From Anastrepha obliqua (lineage: Eukaryota > Arthropoda > Insecta > Diptera > Tephritidae): a stretch of DNA of 64,000 bases. The position numbers and the translations under genes are program-made. The stretch covers positions 30,588,001 to 30,652,000 of the forward strand of contig NC_072893.1 of assembly GCF_027943255.1 (NCBI RefSeq), read 5' to 3'. Positions 12,201 through 21,000 of this stretch are shown in pieces. Under the pieces are notes generated by a model that saw nothing but the letters and a program-made list of their open reading frames with translations, was not told the origin of the DNA and did not search any database. How positions within the stretch are numbered: position 1 is the stretch's first letter; the number at the start of each line of letters is the position of its first letter.

Positions 12201-15200
12201 ATGCTTTATAATAGAAATTTTCTCATGCTCATATTTAAAATATATTTATACAAAATTAAATTAAGTTTCTGATTAACTTTTAATTTTTCCACACATTTCT
12301 ACCCTCGCCATCCTAAAATGTAAACCAACACCGTTTACAAATAATTACACACACAAACTCACATAATAGGTGGCGCAGTGCTGATTGAGGGTGTACTCTT
12401 TCGCGCCAAGTATCTGGGTTCCACACAGCTGGTTTGTGAGGGTCAACCTACGAAATCGACGCGTATGATGCAAGCCGAAGAGGCGGTCTCACGCATTAAG
12501 GTAAGTCACCATATTTTTTTTTCTTTATTTAAATTTTTTGGTAGTGCTCATTGGTCAAGACCCCGCAATTCATTTGCATAATTTTACCTGCATGAAAAAA
12601 TTATCTAGACTTCTTTACACTTTTGGACATTTTTCACATACGAGTATAAGTACACATTTAGAGAACCTTTTTTTCAGAGTGACCGAGAAATTATTTACCA
12701 TAAATATTAAAATCGAACTTATAAATTTTCGAACCGAAAGATTTCAATCAAATGATATTGCGACATACCGAAAAAAAATATTGTATTTTATAAATCTTTT
12801 ATCTAATCGAAAGTTGAACTCCCGTAGAAATTTGAGGAATCTATAAAAATCATATATTCGAAATATTTGATTCGACATTCGATGTGTCGTAAATGAAAAA
12901 AAATTAAAACAACGGATAATTTGGTAAAACAAATACTTATACAGCTGGTCCCCAAACTACTATTTCCAATACAGAACCATCTTTGGTGACGTCCCTCCTC
13001 CACTATTCAAAGTAAATACAATGTTATTCTCTCGCTGGCTAATTACATTATAGCCTTTTCAATAAGTGAAAAGTATCTAAGGTGGAATTCTTGTTGATTG
13101 CGAATCTCCTTCTTCTGCTTGATTGGCATGATAATGGCTTAAACGATTTTGGGCGAGTTTCACAAAGCGCGCTAGTCGTTTCGTTCTTGTGCTAACCGGC
13201 ACCAGTTGGACACACCAAGTAAAGCCAGTCCCACTCCACCTGAGCTTTCCAACTCAGAGGAGGCCTTCCTCTTCCTCTGCTACCACCAGCTGGAACCGCA
13301 TAGAATACCTCGTGATGTCTGAAACTATGTTTGGTATCAAACAGCTCGGAAAGAACCTTCCCAATTCTGATGGAAGGAACAACGCCAATTTGCATAGCCG
13401 TATTAGTTTTTCGGGGATACCAAATTCAGACATCGCGGCCTGTAGGCAATCCCTTTTGGTGCTGTCGAATACAGCTTTAGAATCAGCAAAAAGATGGTGC
13501 GAGTCGAGTCTCCTTTCATGGGTGAAAGTGAAGCTTTCAACAACAACCGAAGACTTGCTCTCTGTACATTACAAATAAAGAATACCGAGCATTATAAGAA
13601 AATTCCAGCAATAGGTAGAACGCATGTAAAACAAAAGCTCTTAGCGACCGACTTTATAATTCCGTATGCGGCTGATATCCGAAGCTGTAAGCGCCCAGAG
13701 GTGCTTAAATTAAAAATTTAGATTCGAAGTTATGTTGAGCCTGATCGCATGAGTTCTCATCGAATAATAATCAGTCCAAACCACCACCACTATTGAGATA
13801 TGTGGCTTGTTAATGCCGAAATATGGTTCGGCAACCTCCGATCTACCCGTGAACAAAAACACTTTACAAGTCTGCAATTCAGGATGGTCGCCCAGCGTTT
13901 CGCTTTTGAAGCAAACTGGAGATCCATCCTTTAAAGAACAGACCGCTGATAGCCAGAGAAATACCTACTCTCGTTTTGCTCGATGAACCCAACTCATCAG
14001 TTTCACATTTTTGTGCAATGACGACGGGATGATCCGGTACCAATAAGGTTTATCGCGAAATATTTAGATGTATTTGATGGAAAGTCAGACATTTCTCGCT
14101 TCATTTAGATGGTATCATCAGCAAGTCCAAGCACTTGATTGCAGCTAAAGGATATTTCTCTAGTGAACAGTATAACAACTCTAATTCTGTTTGGAAAGTC
14201 TTGCAAAGATCCGAAAGCCCGAATATGCGCTGAGTCGAAAGTTCATGACATAAAACTCCATCCCCAAATTTTCCATCCATCTTCGAATCGTACATAACAA
14301 ATTCACTGGGATTTGTTATGAGACACCTATTTTTCATTTGAGAGAATGTGGGTTAATAAGGTTCCGTATGTACCCAACCTAAGTGCGCTCGGTCAGTCTA
14401 ATCGGAAATAAAGCTTTTGTGAATTTTCGAAAAGTCCGTGGTATATATAAGTGTAAATAATATAATATACGATAACATTTTTTTTCTACATTAAATTATA
14501 TTTTTGCATGTGCCTATGTTCACCTTTCCCAAATAAAGCCAAACATTTTATAAATAAACAAAATGGCGGAATTCAATTATTACCTCCAAGAATTTGCAGT
14601 CGGTAGTTAATAATCATGTACGAATACATTTCAATAAAAACATGTATGTGTAATTCTTAACATTGAATATGCTTTGTATTTTCATGAACATTCTTAACTG
14701 TGCTGGACCAACCCTAAGGCTCTGGTGAGTATTCGACTCATTTATCATGCTTTCATTTGCTTCTAAAAAAATTGTAAAAGTAAATTTGCTCGCATTTCTT
14801 TATTTCACTTAGGTGGTTAACCTTAACTTCACTTGCATTTCAATCGATTTACGAAATTCTCCTCTGTCTTATCTTTCAGGCACCAGATGGCGATGTACAG
14901 CCCAGCACCGAGGTGGACCTCTTCATATCAACGGAAAAGATAATGGTTCTCAACACAGACCTCAAGGAAATCATGATGGACCATGCGCTGCGCACCATCT
15001 CCTATATTGCGGATATTGGCGATCTGGTTGTGTTGATGGCTCGGCGCCGTTTCGTGCCGCAGGATATTGATGATGCGCCCAAACCGAATCGCACACCAAA
15101 GATGATCTGTCACGTCTTTGAAAGTGATGAAGCGCAATTTATTGCACAGTCAATTGGACAGGCATTCCAGGTGGCTTACATGGAATTCCTTAAAGCAAAT

Positions 15201-18200
15201 GGAATTGAGGATCATAGTTTTGTCAAAGAAATGGACTATCAAGAGGTACTCAACAGTCAGGAGATCTTCGGTGATGAGCTGGAGATATTCGCCAAGAAGG
15301 AGCTGCAAAAGGAAGTGGTCGTACCAAAGGCCAAGGGCGAGATATTAGGTGTGGTGATTGTGGAGAGCGGTTGGGGTTCAATGTTGCCAACTGTGGTCAT
15401 TGCGAATCTCATGTCGTCCGGGGCTGCGGCGCGTTGTGGTCAATTGAATATTGGCGATCAGTTGATAGCCATCAATGGCTTAAGCTTGGTCGGACTGCCG
15501 TTATCCACGTGTCAAACCTACATAAAGAATACTAAAAATCAGACTGTGGTGAAGTTTACGGTAGTGCCGTGTGCTCCCGTGGTCGAGGTTAAGATTAAAA
15601 GACCCAATACCAAATACCAGCTGGGTTTCAGTGTGCAAAATGGTGTGGTGAGTAAATTGACGAATGAAACTTGAAAATACTTGAACTTCAAATAGCACTT
15701 TGAAATATTGATACACTTTTTTCCCCTCCCAAAACTTTTACAGATCTGCAGTTTATTGCGTGGCGGCATTGCTGAGCGTGGCGGAGTGCGTGTGGGTCAC
15801 CGTATAATTGAAATAAATAATCAAAGTGTGGTGGCAGTGCCACACGAGAAGATCGTCAATCTGCTGGCGACTTCTGTGGGCGAGGTGAGCTTGTGTTTCG
15901 ATTTTATTTTCAATAAAAAAATAACACATTGAACTTGTAAAAAGTAGTTCTTTAATTCAGCTTTTTATTTTTACATAAAATTTTATCTAAAAGCCTAAAA
16001 CACATCACAAAAAGTGCTAATGTGAAGAAAGTCGAATTTAATACACAAACAAAGTTATTTGATAGGCTGTGTAAATCAGCCATCGATTTATTCATGCAAA
16101 ATGGATTCGTCCATGTATAATGGCTCTGCAACTCTGATCCGATCTGAAATAATCTCAGCAGCATTTTTGACTAAAGCATTCAACGATTTTTTAGTTCTCA
16201 CGTGCAGTTTTCTCGCTCTTCAAGTGAGGAATTTCTTTTTTTTTTTTAAGTGACAAAAAGGCCGAAGAATATTTTTAGCTCTGGAAGCGGTTCGCGCACA
16301 GATCATACTTTTAACGTAGCCCAAGAGATAGAATTCCAATAGTTTAAAATCGCATTATCTCGGCATTCATTTGGCCATATTGTCTCGTGAAAAAATGCGT
16401 CCTGGGAACTCCGTTCGCAATAAGGTCATTGTTTCATGCGCTGTACGGCAGGTGACACCGTGCCGTTGAAACCATAAAACGTTTGGGTCACTTTTGCGCT
16501 TTGTTCATCTGGGACTCGCTTCATGACTAAGTTCACCTACGCCTGTAGTATCAATTGTCGAGAAACTGAATTTGTAAGAAACGCACAATCGCATCCGGCT
16601 AATTTGGGTCCCGGAACACATGAGTATAACTGGAAACGAAGAGCATGTATTGGCTAGAGAGGCTGTGGCCTCGTGACTAATAATACAAGAGCTCTTCCTT
16701 GCTATGGGACAACACACCATCATGGATAAGATTAGAAGTGAAGAGCAAGGGCTAATGGGGGTTAACTGGCACCAAACTATGGACTTACGCCAGGCGAAAT
16801 CCTCACTCTTGAGTACAACCGAAAAAGGTTTAAAAAACAGACTGCGCAGTCATCTGCACATTATCGGGGTTTGGTCTATGGACGTTTGGCGTATTCTGCG
16901 ACCAATCCCAGGAGACTCCAATGCACCTTTTGCTTGAATTCAGCGCTATAACGCGGAAGAAAGGCACATACGCTTAGTCCAACTCAACTCTATCTTAAGT
17001 TTAATAAATGAACTGGATCTAGATTAGGTACTGTAATGAGTAGGGGCTACAAAAGGCCATGGGGTTGAAGTACAAACCTTTAATAAATCTAAATCTCAAA
17101 ATCTAAACAACTAATTCGAGCTCTAGAGCCAAAACTGGATAGTGGCACTTACGCAAATCGGCCTGGTGAGTAAATCATCTTAGATCTTTGCGGAAACCTT
17201 TTATCAGCTTGATGCAATTGATGATGATTGTAGAGTCGCAATGGAGAGTCGTTGCTTTTGGATTGAATTGCATTTCTCGCGGCAACAGCGAACGCATCGT
17301 CCTGAGCAGGTATAATGATTAAATATTTTACATGCCCGTCTCAATTTTTTCGTCAGTATATTTATTTAATAGCCACGCCTCGTATACATCTTTCATATGA
17401 ACTTAGCATTTCTTCTATCAAACAACTGCGGTCCCACCCTCACGAATGTAAGGGGCAACATCAATGCAAAAACTGGCCTGTTGTTGCTTATTATGAAATG
17501 TGATATCGAACTTATATAAGGTTGTCAAAAAAGTCTTGCGGTATTTTTATTGAATTTTCAATTGTTCATAAAATTGGTTATAATAATGCGATTTAAGTCA
17601 AATATGCGCCGTTTTGTTCGATGACGAGTTCCCAACGAGATGCCAACTTCATAATGCCCCTCTTATAGAAGCTCGCTTCCCTATTGTCAAAAAACTCGCA
17701 GAGCCAATTTTCACAGGACTCTCTTGTGGACAACTTCCGACTACCAAGCTCGTTTGCCATCGACAGAAATAGGTAGTAATCACTTGGTGCGAGATCCGGA
17801 CTATACGGTGGATGCAAAAGAACCTCCCATCCGAGCTCCCGGAGCTTCTGGCGCATCACCAAAGATGTGTGTGGCCTGGCGTTGTCCTGGTGGAAGACAA
17901 TTCGGCCTCTGTTGATGAAAGATGGTCTCTTCTGCATGAGTGCTGCATTCAAGCGGTCCAGTTGTTGGCAGTACAGGTCCGAATTGAGCGTTTGGCCATA
18001 GGGGAGCAGCTTATAGTGGATGATTCCCTGCCAATCCCACCAAACACACAGAAGCAGCAAATCGCACAACTACAGAGACCGGCACTCGTAGTGCAACCAA
18101 TTAAAAAGGCCATAAATTTAGTTTGGAAAATTACTTTTATTCCATTCAAAGTAAAAAATGTGTGAAAATAATACAAAATTAAGAATCAATTTACGTTTGC

Positions 18201-19633
18201 TCGATATGACCACCTTTTGCCTTCACTATGGCCTCGAGATGGTCCAGAAACGAAGCGCAAGCTGCCCGAATGTGATTTGCAGGTATTTTGGCCCACTCGC
18301 TTTTTTTAACGCCCCGAGTTTGATGAATCTTTTAGTTTGGACTCGGACCTTGCTCTCCAAAATGGCCCAAAGAGAATAATCCATCGGATTTGCGTCTGGT
18401 GAATTTGAGAGCCATTGTGTGGACGTTATGAAGTTCGGCACGTTTTTTTCCAGCCATTCTTGGTTCACTCAAGACTTGTGTCACGGTGCCGAGTCCTGTT
18501 GACACGTCCATGGTCTGCCACCGAAATGTTTGTCTGCCTACGTCTTCCAAGTAACCTCCAGAATACTTTTCCGATAATATCTCTTTCTCAATTTCAAAGA
18601 TTTTCTCGTCAGAAAATAACAGACAGAAGCAACTCCTTCGCTCTCTCAAGTCTGACTTGCTGCTTTGGTGTGAGATCATGCGCCTTTGGATCTTGTAAGG
18701 CTTGACTTTGAGACTATTTTTCAATATGCGGCGGATACTGCGGTCAGATATTTTCAGTTCGTTCGCCATTTGATTGGCCCCTCGTCGGGGATTTCGGGGA
18801 TTTTCAAGTCGCTTTTTCACTTTTTGAACCATTTTACGTGACGTTGCAGTCTTTTGATGACCGTCTCCATGACGTTTCGTGATGCTACCAGTATCATTGT
18901 AACGAGCAATGGTGCGATAAACAAAAACTTGATTTACATTAAGGTGCTCAAGCTCACGAACGATCGCTGGTTGTGATATTCTAGCCAAATATAATGCAAT
19001 CGCACTATTACGATTGAAATCCATTACTGATTTTCTTTGTCACGGCAAAATGCTTCTGCGCGCTTGTAAACAATACTCTGGACTGTGATTTAGCCAACTA
19101 ACAGAAACGGGCATCAGCTCCGCGAGCGGTCTGAAGTTGGTTACACTTCGAGTGACGGATCCTGTAAATTATTATTATTTTTTTTTTGTTTTGTTTGTAG
19201 GGACAACTAGCAAGTCCAGCACTCAGACACAATTAAGTCCATTGTACTACACTTGGATTCCCTTTTAATTTTCTTTAAATCTGAGAAATCTGAGTAGATC
19301 TTGTTGTGCCAAGGAGCCAAGGTGGTTGCTTCTTAACACATCAGTGCCAAAGGCCTCAAACCTATAAATTAACTATTGCTTCTATTTGCCTCTTCTTCCC
19401 TTCGTTAGAAATAATAATTCAGACCAAAAACACTAAAATACTCCACCGAATCAATTTCTATGAAGAAAAACCTTGACCAGTCTTGACAGCTCATCATTTT
19501 TGGAGCTAAATGCCTTATGTGAACGTACTTTTACTCAAGTTCTGCAATTACTTTCTTCCAGATTCTAATGAAAACTATGCCGACATCAATGTTCCGATTA
19601 CTTACCGGCCAGGAGAATCCAATCTATATTTAA
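1..19633 (+). CDS. X11Lbeta: X11Lbeta-like Mint/X11 adaptor protein, eight coding exons (5' partial)
   Basis: Joined exons 1-282, 3595-4294, 5360-5908, 6000-7238, 12370-12500, 14880-15647, 15744-15884 and 19562-19633 give 3882 nt, 1293 residues plus TAA. All junctions are GT-AG and keep one frame. The protein is a neuronal-type scaffold: Mint/X11 proteins bind the NPxY tail of amyloid precursor proteins through the PTB and synaptic ligands through tandem PDZ domains. Residues count from base 1. An unstructured N-terminal part (1-920) carries Asp/Glu, His/Gln and Gly/Ser tracts. The PTB lies at about 925-1075, PDZ1 at 1109-1197, PDZ2 at 1201-1275, and the chain ends PIYI. The C-terminal third closely follows metazoan X11 (for example [30 protein letters not shown]). 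The N-terminus lies upstream of the window. Choosing X11Lbeta over the paralogue X11L rests on the long N-terminal part and on stx lying downstream, so the symbol is less certain than the family. Confidence 0.9.
290..470. repeat. Degenerate GGTTAT minisatellite, left half
   Basis: There are repeated variants of GGGTTAT, GGTTATAAG, GGTTACAGG and GGATTATAGGTTATAAG. Similar sequence resumes at 2840-2895 (GGTATACGTAATAGGTCATAGGTTATGAG), just past the mariner, so the mariner probably landed inside this array. Confidence 0.6.
523..1377 (-). mobile_element. Internally deleted Tc1-like element with perfect TIRs and TA duplication
   Basis: A perfect 15-bp inverted repeat (CAGTCTGTGTCAGAA at 523-537 and its complement at 1363-1377) is flanked by TA at 521-522 and 1378-1379. 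Minus-strand transposase remains begin at 1248 with the N-terminal DNA-binding part ([14 protein letters not shown]), pass a second helix-rich block ([18 protein letters not shown]), then jump to the C-terminal block [17 protein letters not shown] near 770-830. The central catalytic Asp blocks are missing, so the 855-bp copy is non-autonomous. It sits in the 3' untranslated end of the minus-strand mariner, just after that element's YFEGD motif. Confidence 0.85.
1592..2105 (+). mobile_element. 5'-truncated non-LTR retrotransposon 3' end
   Basis: It is flanked by an 8-bp target duplication CCATATCA (1584-1591 and 2106-2113). The + strand encodes the tail of an I/LOA-type polyprotein with stops and frameshifts; the Cys/His block reads [16 protein letters not shown] then LCNCPALAR (about 1827-1900). 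It ends in the short tail CCTAACCTAA typical of such elements. Deleting the insertion and one copy of the duplication restores the mariner reading frame across the junction ([10 protein letters not shown]). Confidence 0.85.
3595..4294 (+). CDS. X11Lbeta: X11Lbeta exon B (acidic and His/Gln-rich)
   Basis: The exon follows acceptor TTCTTAG and enters in phase 0 as [17 protein letters not shown]. It holds an Asp/Glu run (about 3682-3726) and then long His/Gln and Asn/Ser stretches coded by mixed CAR/CAY codons. It ends ...[20 protein letters not shown] plus one base before donor GTGAGT at 4295. The exon is 700 nt and leaves phase 1. The mixed codons mean the Gln tracts are less slippage-prone than pure CAG. 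The antisense and +1 open frames here are by-products of the CAN repeats. Confidence 0.9.
4295..5359 (+). other. X11Lbeta intron 2
   Basis: The donor GTGAGT at 4295 and the acceptor TTTTAACAG ending at 5359 bound the intron. It contains one jockey-like fragment (about 4630-5085); nothing else was recognised. Confidence 0.85.
4630..5085 (+). mobile_element. Jockey-like LINE 3' fragment (copy 1)
   Basis: This is the 3' end of a non-LTR polyprotein with breaks. It runs from the ...YTDRP.MTFIG.. region to [20 protein letters not shown] and the zinc-knuckle-like [18 protein letters not shown] (about 4885-4935), with [10 protein letters not shown] before a TAG at 5026. A tail of CTGCTATAACAACAACAACC follows. 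The same sequence recurs at 35005-35895, 46200-46340 and, inverted, 61740-62280, so this is a dispersed family in decay. Confidence 0.75.
5360..5908 (+). CDS. X11Lbeta: X11Lbeta exon C
   Basis: Phase 1 to phase 1, 549 nt. It starts [22 protein letters not shown] and continues [19 protein letters not shown], then Asn/Ser-rich sequence, and ends [11 protein letters not shown] before donor GTAAGT at 5909. The [20 protein letters not shown] segment looks less biased in composition than its surroundings, so it is probably a conserved short motif. The 91-bp intron after it is the shortest in the gene. Confidence 0.9.
6000..7238 (+). CDS. X11Lbeta: X11Lbeta exon D (Pro-rich and Gly/Ser-rich)
   Basis: It follows the acceptor CTACACTAG (ends 5999), enters in phase 1 as [11 protein letters not shown] and is 1239 nt. 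There are several Pro-rich stretches ([46 protein letters not shown]) that resemble SH3-type ligands, an acidic [16 protein letters not shown] segment, and a (Gly-Ser)n tract at about 6990-7200. The exon ends with the basic [10 protein letters not shown] before donor GTAAAT at 7239. The two GC-rich antisense frames are mirrors of the Gly/Ser codons. Frame and phases join exactly to the neighbouring exons. Confidence 0.9.
7239..12369 (+). other. X11Lbeta intron 4
   Basis: The donor is GTAAATG at 7239 and the acceptor CACATAATAG ends at 12369. Bases 7240-8150 show nothing beyond A/T-rich sequence with a short TATA run at about 7459. Bases 8160-9185 carry phrases that look like a dispersed noncoding repeat (AAATTTCAGGGAGATCGGTC). 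Bases 9190-12020 are a T-rich degenerate array described separately. Confidence 0.85.
9190..12020 (+). repeat. T-rich degenerate tandem array in intron 4
   Basis: About 2.8 kb is dominated by T on the + strand. A phrase like TTTATTTCCTCAGTTATTAT recurs near 9441, 9545, 9912, 10107, 10591, 10721, 10857, 11083, 11468 and 11611, interleaved with GTTTACTTTATTTTATGTGT and TTTGATTTAATTTAATTTTA variants. Spacing between neighbours is often about 105-230 bp. This looks like an old, length-variable tandem repeat rather than a pure homopolymer tract. All open frames within it (Phe/Leu/Tyr-rich) are artefacts. Confidence 0.7.
12370..12500 (+). CDS. X11Lbeta: X11Lbeta exon E, start of PTB domain
   Basis: 131 nt, phase 1 to phase 0. 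It codes [20 protein letters not shown], then [20 protein letters not shown] and SRIK, the first strand and helix of the X11 PTB fold, with the hallmark FRAKYLGS. The donor is GTAAGT at 12501. The match to the human Mint PTB start (IxGVLFxAxYLGS and EAVSRIK) is very close. Confidence 0.95.
13085..13400 (-). mobile_element. RTE-like LINE, C-terminal fragment (copy 1)
   Basis: The minus strand reads ...[20 protein letters not shown] and continues [16 protein letters not shown] with a frameshift, then an out-of-frame (R)LARxRNDxRALxxSAK block and a TAAGCCATTATCATGCC-type end. This is the Arg/Gly-rich hinge and WRRLAR-type tail found at the end of RTE-like polyproteins. A sister copy lies at 25715-25925. 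Confidence 0.65.
13770..14340 (-). mobile_element. Non-LTR element RNase H and C-terminal remnant
   Basis: Minus strand. Around 14100-14290 the RNase H start is visible as [17 protein letters not shown] (normally DGSKMDGKxGxGVxxxEL), followed by FQTELELL. Around 13800-13960 lies [20 protein letters not shown], comparable with WRSVLSCAISKTLWPQYDRN at 43400. Stops and frame changes throughout show an inactive I/LOA-type element. Confidence 0.55.
14880..15647 (+). CDS. X11Lbeta: X11Lbeta exon F, rest of PTB plus PDZ1
   Basis: 256 codons, phase 0 to phase 0, from acceptor TTTCAG to donor GTGAGT at 15648. The PTB continues as [56 protein letters not shown] and [10 protein letters not shown]. An acidic linker (about 75 nt, [19 protein letters not shown]) leads to PDZ1, which starts at about 15303: [15 protein letters not shown] is the ligand loop and [19 protein letters not shown] the core. 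The exon ends at the ligand strand of PDZ2 ([11 protein letters not shown]). The protein-level match to vertebrate APBA family members is strong across the whole exon. Confidence 0.96.
15744..15884 (+). CDS. X11Lbeta: X11Lbeta exon G, core of PDZ2
   Basis: 47 codons in phase 0: [40 protein letters not shown] and LATSVGE, between acceptor TTTTACAG (ends 15743) and donor GTGAGC at 15885. RGGIAERGG and GHRIIEIN are near-invariant in X11 proteins. The intron before it is only 96 bp. Confidence 0.95.
15990..16490 (-). mobile_element. Tc1/mariner superfamily transposase remnant
   Basis: Read on the minus strand from about 16490: [20 protein letters not shown] then [16 protein letters not shown], followed by [19 protein letters not shown]. 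This is a broken version of the FQQDGATxHTAxxT...SCDLTPLDFFLWGYVK signature of one IS630/Tc1-mariner lineage. The catalytic Asp (normally QDGA) reads RHGV, so it is dead. Its relatives are at 26950-27640 (minus). Confidence 0.6.
16515..16990 (+). mobile_element. Non-LTR element RNase H and C-terminal remnant
   Basis: The + strand carries [20 protein letters not shown] around 16585-16645, the end of a retroelement RNase H domain (usually WVPGHxGIxGNExAD). After a stop it continues [20 protein letters not shown] (about 16809-16868) and a partial Cys-rich end. Frame breaks are frequent. It belongs to an RNase-H-bearing non-LTR clade; the exact family is not determined. Confidence 0.55.
17517..18070 (-). 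mobile_element. Mariner (irritans-like) 3' half
   Basis: A minus-strand open frame (18069 to 17593, 158 aa) carries the mariner C-terminal half: [31 protein letters not shown] (second catalytic Asp), [20 protein letters not shown] (third Asp) and a C-terminal [12 protein letters not shown]. It is followed by the mariner-type end GGTTGTCAAAAAAGTCTTGC at 17520. The N-terminal half, including the first Asp, is absent; the frame is cut by the element at 18073. Confidence 0.85.
18073..19164 (-). mobile_element. Second Tc1/mariner element inserted into the first, with 30-bp TIRs
   Basis: Inverted repeats (CAGAGACCGGCACTCGTAGT at 18073 and the matching GTTACACTTCGAGTGACGGA near 19140-19160) are bounded by TA at 18071 and 19165. 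The minus strand starts at 19024 with an intact N-terminal helix-turn-helix region ([36 protein letters not shown]), then [19 protein letters not shown] with the first Asp. Frame is then lost, with a shortened middle, until [13 protein letters not shown] and [20 protein letters not shown] (third Asp). At 1092 bp it is shorter than a 1.3 kb complete copy. No continuation of the host mariner was found beyond 19166. Confidence 0.8.
19562..19633 (+). CDS. X11Lbeta: X11Lbeta last coding exon
   Basis: 23 codons plus TAA at 19631-19633, phase 0. It codes the last strand of PDZ2 ([16 protein letters not shown]) and the C-terminus QENPIYI. Human Mint1 ends RLLTGQEQPVYL, so even the stop position is conserved. 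The terminal hydrophobic residue folds back on PDZ1 in mammalian X11 proteins, a regulatory feature that could operate here too (inference). Confidence 0.95.
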   Translation: MLMKTMPTSMFRLLTGQENPIYI

Positions 19634-21000
19634 GGCAAGCGTATTTGAATAAAAATAAAAAGTAGCTATTTAAAAAATAAACAAAACTTTAAACTGGCTA
19701 TAACACATGTTTACTATGCTGATGAATAAACCAAAAACTTATACTTACCTTAACAAATACATATAAATAAATGAATAGTTGCGAGTCACCTTTAGCAATT
19801 TAAGCGAAACTTCACACCTGTATTTCCAAAAACAATAAAAAAAAACAAAAAAAGTAAAAGTAAAAATAAAAATAAAAATGAAAATTAATATAAAAATAAA
19901 AAGGAAAATAAAAATGAAATAAAAATAAAATAAAAATGAAAATGAAAATTAATTTAAAAATAAATATAAAAATACAAAAACAAATAAATGAGGCATTCAA
20001 ATATTAAATTAATCAATTGTAAATTACAGTTTGTTAACTATTCTAAAACAACAATAACAACAATAACTTTGGCAAATGGAAAATGAAAATATTCATTAGA
20101 GCATCATAAAACATACACACACACATAAACGCATACAAATATTTATAAATATAATTGAAATGCATAAAGCAAAGCAAATACGCAAAGCGAAATGAAGTTT
20201 GAAAAATACTCGAAGCACTTCAAAAACACTTAAAAATACACGCATATGCATATAAAGAAAAGAAAGACAGAAAACAGAAAAAATAACGATAAGCCATAAG
20301 CGTTCGCAAAAACCAAAATGAACTAAAAATTAAACTGCCTTGCAGGCAAAATATTTCTATGTATGTATTTACTCTGTTAGCTGCCTAACTAACTAGCGTT
20401 CTCTGCTCTAATATTACGCATACACACCCATACATACACATACACTCACACACACACAAATAAAATATATGCATATAACTATGCGAAAAATTAAGAAACA
20501 CCGCCATTAAAAACATAAACTCACGTTTTACATACACATACACATATATATAGCAAAAAAATTAAATAAAAAAAATAATAATAATTAATGCAGATCATTA
20601 AGAAAATGAAAGTAATAATGACTTTAGTTATACTAATTGTTAGAGTACTTACATAAATAGTGTTGAGATATATATACAAAAATACTTGCATACATACAAA
20701 CATACATGAAAATTATATATAGCAAAAATCATAGAAGAAATACAAAAATAAAGTTAAGCTACAACCGCAAACCGAAAACCACAAATTGCAAACACAAAAA
20801 ATCAATCGAGAACACGTTGACCTTTTGCAGAATTCGTCCTTACAGTGCTAGCATTAGCTTAGTTGCTATTATATACTTAAATAAAGAGAAGAAAAACTAA
20901 ATAAATTCATATATAAAAATCGATGCATACATACAAACAAGCATATATATTTTCTAGTTTAAAATAATACAAATGAAAAGTGTAAGAAAATGTAGAAAGA
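19634..21000 (+). other. Probable 3' UTR and A-rich flank of X11Lbeta
   Basis: AATAAA appears soon after the stop (19648-19653) and many more follow, so the true cleavage site cannot be told. The segment is A-rich with a (TAAAAA)n-like stretch at 19836-19985 and CA/TACA microsatellites at 20110-20130, 20420-20460 and 20525-20560. No open frame here resembles a gene. Confidence 0.5.

Larger units (their letters stand above)
12501..14879 (+). other. X11Lbeta intron 5
   Basis: The intron runs from donor GTAAGT at 12501 to an acceptor with pyrimidine-rich CTCTGTCTTATCTTTCAG ending at 14879. It holds an RTE-like fragment (13085-13400) and a non-LTR RNase H remnant (13770-14340), both on the minus strand. 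Nothing was recognised in 12540-13080 or 14345-14870. Confidence 0.85.
15885..19561 (+). other. X11Lbeta intron 7
   Basis: The donor is GTGAGC at 15885 and the acceptor TTACTTTCTTCCAG ends at 19561. This 3.7 kb intron holds a Tc1/mariner remnant (15990-16490), a non-LTR remnant (16515-16990) and a two-element mariner complex (17517-19164). Nothing was recognised in 16990-17510 or 19170-19540. Confidence 0.85.
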
